Positions 6,961 through 10,797 of a stretch of DNA of 10,797 nt are shown in pieces. Source of the DNA: an uncultured Clostridia bacterium. Lineage in GTDB: Bacteria; Bacillota_A; Clostridia; TANB77; CAG-508. The stretch spans positions 1-10,797 of the forward strand of contig CANPZA010000044.1 of the NCBI GenBank assembly GCA_947588915.1, written 5' to 3'. Position 1 is the stretch's first letter, and every line of letters begins with the position of its first letter. A model generated the notes under the pieces. That model was not told the origin of the DNA. It was given only the letters and a program-made list of their open reading frames with translations, and made no database searches. The position numbers and the translations under genes were made by a program.

Positions 6961-7229
6961 TATAATTTTTTATAAAATAAAACTTACATAATTAAATTCA
7001 CTATTTTATTATAATTTTGTATTTTATCTTTGGAATATGCTTATTGTTACCTATAATAACCTTATAACAATTAATTTATATTCAATATATATCACCTCCT
7101 TGTATAATAAAAATTTAAAATTATTGAATTAATATGTAAATTTTTACTTTTATTTCTATTAGACAATATTTAATCATAAGTTCCATTTAATGTCAATAGA
7201 AAATAAAAAAAATTATAAAATTTTTATCA
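6961..7229. other. AT-rich intergenic region without a supported gene
   Basis: Between the coiled-coil gene and the ackA1 terminator I see no coding frame worth reporting. It holds a near-perfect minus-strand ribosome binding sequence AAGGAGGTGAT (7091-7101). Five bases later comes a TTG-AAT-ATA-AAT-TAA mini-frame (7071-7085), and then an inverted repeat ATTGTTA/TAACAAT (7043-7049 and 7065-7071). The coiled-coil gene promoter should lie here, but no convincing -35/-10 pair stands out. It could be a decayed gene start or an unrecognised leader RNA. Confidence 0.4.
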
Positions 7230-7262
7230 CAAAAAATAAATACCCTAGAAAATCTAGGATAT
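7230..7262 (-). terminator. Rho-independent terminator of the pta-ackA operon
   Basis: On the minus strand ATATCCTAGA pairs with TCTAGGGTAT (10 bp, one G-U) around a TTT loop at 7240-7262, followed by TTATTTTTT-type sequence. It begins 5 bp after the ackA1 stop codon and closes the operon. Confidence 0.85.
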
Positions 7263-7267
7263 CTATT

Positions 7268-8458
7268 CTATTTTATTAATCTTGCAGTTTCCTTAGCAAT
7301 CATTAATTCTTCATTAGTTGGAATTACATATATCTTTACTTTTGAATCTGATTTAGAAACTAATTTTTCTTCACTTCTCACATTATTTGCTTCTGTATCA
7401 ATTTCAACTCCCATGAATTTTAAACTTTCACAAATTCCTTTTCTTATATTTATTTGATTTTCACCTACTCCACCAGTAAACACAATATAATCAATTCCAT
7501 TCATTGCTACAGCATATTTAGCTATATAACTTGCTATTGAATATATAAAGCTATCTATTGCAATTTTAGCACGCTCATTACCTTCATTTGATGCTGTCTC
7601 AATCTCTCTGAAATCAGGTACTAATCCTGAAATAGCTTGAACACCAGATTGTTTATTTAAAATATTTTCCATCTCTTCAGCTGATAAATTTTCTTTTTTC
7701 ATTAAATATAATAATATAGATGGATCTAAATCTCCACTTCTTGTTACCATTGGAATTCCACCAAGTGGAGTTAATCCCATACTGGTTTCTATTGATTTAC
7801 CTCCCTTAATAGCACATATACTAGATCCTTGCCCCAAATGACATGTAACTATTTTCATATCTTCAATAGGTTTATTTACTATTTCTGCTAATCTTTGTGA
7901 TACAAACATATGTGATGTCCCGTGAAAACCATATTTCCTTACACTATATTTTTCATAATATTCATATGGAATAGGATAAATATATCTTTCTTTTGGAATT
8001 GTTTGATGAAATGCTGTATCAAACACACCAACCATTGGCTTATTTGGCATTACATTTTTACAAGCTTCAATCCCTAAAATACATGCTGGATTATGCAATG
8101 GTGCTAAATCCGAACATTCTCTTAGGACTCCAATGACATTATCATCAATTACAACTGATTCAGCTATTTTTTCTCCTCCATGAACTAGTCTATGCCCTAT
8201 TGCATTTATTTCATCTAAACTATCTATTACTTTATATTCTGGATTAGTTAATTGTTTTAAAGCAAATTCAATAGCTTCTGTATGACTATATGCAGAATTA
8301 TCAATTTTTACTTTTTTTCCATTTGCCTTATGAGTTATAAATGCTTCTTTTTCTCCTATTCTCTCATATTTCCCTGATGCTAATACCTCCTCTGTTTCCA
8401 TATTTATTAATTGATATTTAAGTGATGAACTACCACAGTTTAAAACTAAAATTTTCAT
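7268..8458 (-). CDS. ackA: Acetate kinase, intact copy
   Basis: A 396-residue cytoplasmic kinase that makes ATP and acetate from acetyl phosphate and ADP. ASKHA-fold motifs are complete: NCGSSSLKY (7-15), GHRLVHGGEK with Arg90, FDTAFHQT with Asp147, [10 protein letters not shown] with His179, [33 protein letters not shown] with Arg240, GGVGEN (329-334) and a late TNEE. One small difference is Val where the family usually has Gly just before TRSGD. The ATG at 8458 is preceded by AAAGGAAG. The gene is last in the pta-ackA2-ackA1 operon, 22 bp after ackA2. Unlike ackA2 it has no frameshift and no in-frame CGG codon, so it is the internal control for the recoding hypothesis. It may also supply all acetate kinase activity if ackA2 is dead. 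Confidence 0.97.
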   Translation of the reverse strand: MKILVLNCGSSSLKYQLINMETEEVLASGKYERIGEKEAFITHKANGKKVKIDNSAYSHTEAIEFALKQLTNPEYKVIDSLDEINAIGHRLVHGGEKIAESVVIDDNVIGVLRECSDLAPLHNPACILGIEACKNVMPNKPMVGVFDTAFHQTIPKERYIYPIPYEYYEKYSVRKYGFHGTSHMFVSQRLAEIVNKPIEDMKIVTCHLGQGSSICAIKGGKSIETSMGLTPLGGIPMVTRSGDLDPSILLYLMKKENLSAEEMENILNKQSGVQAISGLVPDFREIETASNEGNERAKIAIDSFIYSIASYIAKYAVAMNGIDYIVFTGGVGENQINIRKGICESLKFMGVEIDTEANNVRSEEKLVSKSDSKVKIYVIPTNEELMIAKETARLIK

Positions 8459-8480
8459 ATACTTTTTCTTCCTTTCTTTC

Positions 8481-9673
8481 TTATTTAATTAATTTTAAAG
8501 TTTCTCTGGCTATCATTAACTCTTCATTTGTAGGAATTGTATAAATTTTTACTTTTGAATCTTCTGCAGATAATTCTGCTTCTTCTCCCCTAATTTTATT
8601 CTTTTCATCATCTATTTTAATTCCTAAAAACTCTAATTGTTCACAAATAGCTTTTCTTGATATTGGTCCTTTTTCACCTACGCCTGCTGTAAAAGTTAAA
8701 ACATCTATGCCACCCATTGCAACCGCACACTTTGCCACATATGATGCTGTTAAATAATGAAATACATCTAAAGCCAAGTTTGCCTGATATCCTCCTGACA
8801 AAGCTTCTGATTCAATATCCCTAAAATCTAATGATACTTCTGATATTCCATAAACTCCAGATTGTTTATTTAATATAAAATTCATATCATCCAATGATAA
8901 ATTTTCTTTTTCCATCAAATACATAACAATAGATGGATCTAAATCCCCACTTCTACTCCCCATAGGTATTCCGCCCTAAAGGTGTTAACCCCATACTGGT
9001 TTCTACTGATTTTCCATCTTTAATTGCACATACGCTACATCCTTGCCCTAAATGGCAATTAACAATTTTTAAATCTTCTATGGGTTTTCCCATAATTTCT
9101 GCAACCTTATTTGAAACATATTTATGTGATGTACCATGAAATCCATATTTTCTTATTCCATATTGTTCATAATATTTATAAGGAATAGGATAAATATATT
9201 TCTCTTTTGAAATTGTTTGGTGAAATGCTGTATCAAATACGGCTACCATTTTCATATTTGGCACAAGTTTTTTACATGCCTCTATTCCCAAAATACATGC
9301 TGGATTATGTAATGGGGCTAAATCAACACATTTTTTTATTTCTTTTATAACTTCTTCAGTTATTAAAACTGAATTTTTAAATTTTTCTCCACCATGTACT
9401 ACTCTATGTCCAATTCCTCCTAATTCATCTAAGCTTTTTATAACACCATAATTTTCATTTGTTAATCTATCAAAAACAAATTTAATAGCCTGTTCGTGAT
9501 TTTTAGCAAGATGTTCAAATTTATGTTTTTCTTCCCCTACTTTATGTGTTAAAAATGAATTTGGTTGTCCAATTCTTTCAAAATATCCTTTAGCCAACAT
9601 TTTTTCTGTATCCATGTCAATTATTTGATATTTTAAAGATGAGCTTCCGAGAGTTTAAGACTAATATTTTCAT
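8481..9673 (-). CDS. ackA: Acetate kinase, second copy with two +1 frameshifts at CGG codons
   Basis: A tandem paralogue of ackA1, clearly homologous along its whole length. The ATG at 9673 has AAAGGAGG upstream, overlapping the end of pta. Read in one frame it stops after 18 codons. Skipping the C of CGG at codon 9 (9647-9649) and of a second CGG (8971-8973) gives exactly 396 residues, the same length as ackA1. All family motifs are restored: [68 protein letters not shown] and TNEE. Both lesions fall inside strictly conserved motifs and restore their glycines, and no other stop or indel is present. Either it is a very young pseudogene or error-bearing assembly, or it is translated with two ribosomal shifts. 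The intact reading elsewhere and the identical site type favour recoding or systematic error over ordinary decay. Confidence 0.9.
8971..8973 (-). other. +1 frameshift site at in-frame CGG, middle of ackA2
   Basis: The frame reads TTA GGG CGG AAT ACC TAT GGG GAG TAG. Without the C it reads TTA GGG GGA ATA CCT ATG GGG AGT AGA, giving LGGIPMGSR as in ackA1 and the family. The extra base is unambiguous because it interrupts a run of G. Confidence 0.93.
9647..9649 (-). other. +1 frameshift site at in-frame CGG, start of ackA2
   Basis: Codon 9 of the annotated start: AAC TCT CGG AAG CTC. Without the C it reads AAC TCT GGA AGC TCA TCT TTA AAA TAT, the conserved phosphate-binding NSGSSSLKY. The in-frame reading would end at a TGA after 18 codons. 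Confidence 0.92.
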
Positions 9674-9684
9674 AAAATCCTCCT

Positions 9685-10705
<1,021 letters not shown>

Positions 10706-10726
10706 TTATTTATTTTTAACTTAGTC

Positions 10727-10755
10727 ATTTGCAAAACTCTAAAAGTCTTGCAAAT
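10727..10755. promoter_or_regulatory. Inverted repeat upstream of pta
   Basis: Eight-base arms ATTTGCAA (10727-10734) and TTGCAAAT (10748-10755), with partial further pairing toward a short loop, lie about 35 bp upstream of the pta start codon. It could be a regulator-binding palindrome or a leader hairpin. The minus-strand flank has TATATATAAC (about 10770-10780), a possible -10 region, but no -35 is visible before the window edge. Confidence 0.45.
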
Positions 10756-10797
10756 ACTTGACTTTTTTTGTTATATATATGTTATTTTTCTCCACTT

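Noticed and set aside
6749..6991. Plus-strand open frame rich in Ser, His and Phe repeats
   Set aside because: It is the antisense reading of the 21-bp repeat in the coiled-coil gene and lacks a ribosome binding site.
10756..10797. Plus-strand promoter (TTGACT followed by AT-rich -10-like sequence) at the right edge
   Set aside because: The -10 box is poor and no downstream gene is visible in the window, so it cannot be supported.

Overview
The window is a low-GC (very A+T-rich) bacterial chromosome segment that looks like an anaerobic, fermentative member of the Firmicutes, probably an uncultured clostridium. The evidence is strong AGGAGG-type ribosome binding sites, a T-box leader in front of ileS, the long type-2 isoleucyl-tRNA synthetase common in Clostridia, and an acetate-forming pta-ackA operon. 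I cannot name a species. Except for the transposase, every gene lies on the minus strand.

Layout from the left edge, which is downstream for the minus-strand genes. Positions 1-531 hold the N-terminal part of a membrane-anchored, ComEC-like metallo-beta-lactamase-fold protein. It is preceded by a DUF3006-domain gene (563-925) that has its own promoter (1026-1054) and a 5' leader carrying a 39-bp palindrome (952-990). Next come a terminator (1096-1130), ileS (1180-4330) and an isoleucine T-box leader (4358-4625) with an extended -10 promoter (4632-4659). An IS1202-like insertion sequence (4687-6410) sits immediately upstream of that promoter. It is flanked by a 26-27 bp target duplication and carries four transposase-site-like repeats at each end. 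On the far side is a small Trp/Asn-heptad coiled-coil gene (6439-6942), then an AT-rich spacer and a terminator. The operon pta (9685-10693), ackA2 (8481-9673), ackA1 (7268-8458) follows and converts acetyl-CoA to acetate and ATP.

The most unusual signal is genetic rather than a gene. Three otherwise intact enzyme genes (ileS, ackA2, pta) are interrupted by four +1 frameshifts, and ackA2 has two of them. Each is one extra C placed directly before a GGN glycine codon, so each shift falls exactly on an in-frame CGG codon: 2384-2386, 8971-8973, 9647-9649 and 9800-9802. My manual scan of the roughly 3,100 codons in the window found no other in-frame CGG, although CGG occurs out of frame and CGT, CGA, AGA and AGG are used for Arg. 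Skipping the C restores proteins of 1049, 396 and 335 aa. The 396 aa exactly matches the intact neighbouring ackA1. Three of the four restored glycines fall in highly conserved motifs. One reading is that CGG is unassigned or very poorly decoded here and ribosomes move +1 to read the overlapping GGN as Gly, so that C insertions before Gly codons are tolerated. The main rival is a systematic sequencing or assembly error that inserts C before GG. Raw reads, genome-wide CGG usage, the tRNA-Arg set and proteomics would separate the two.
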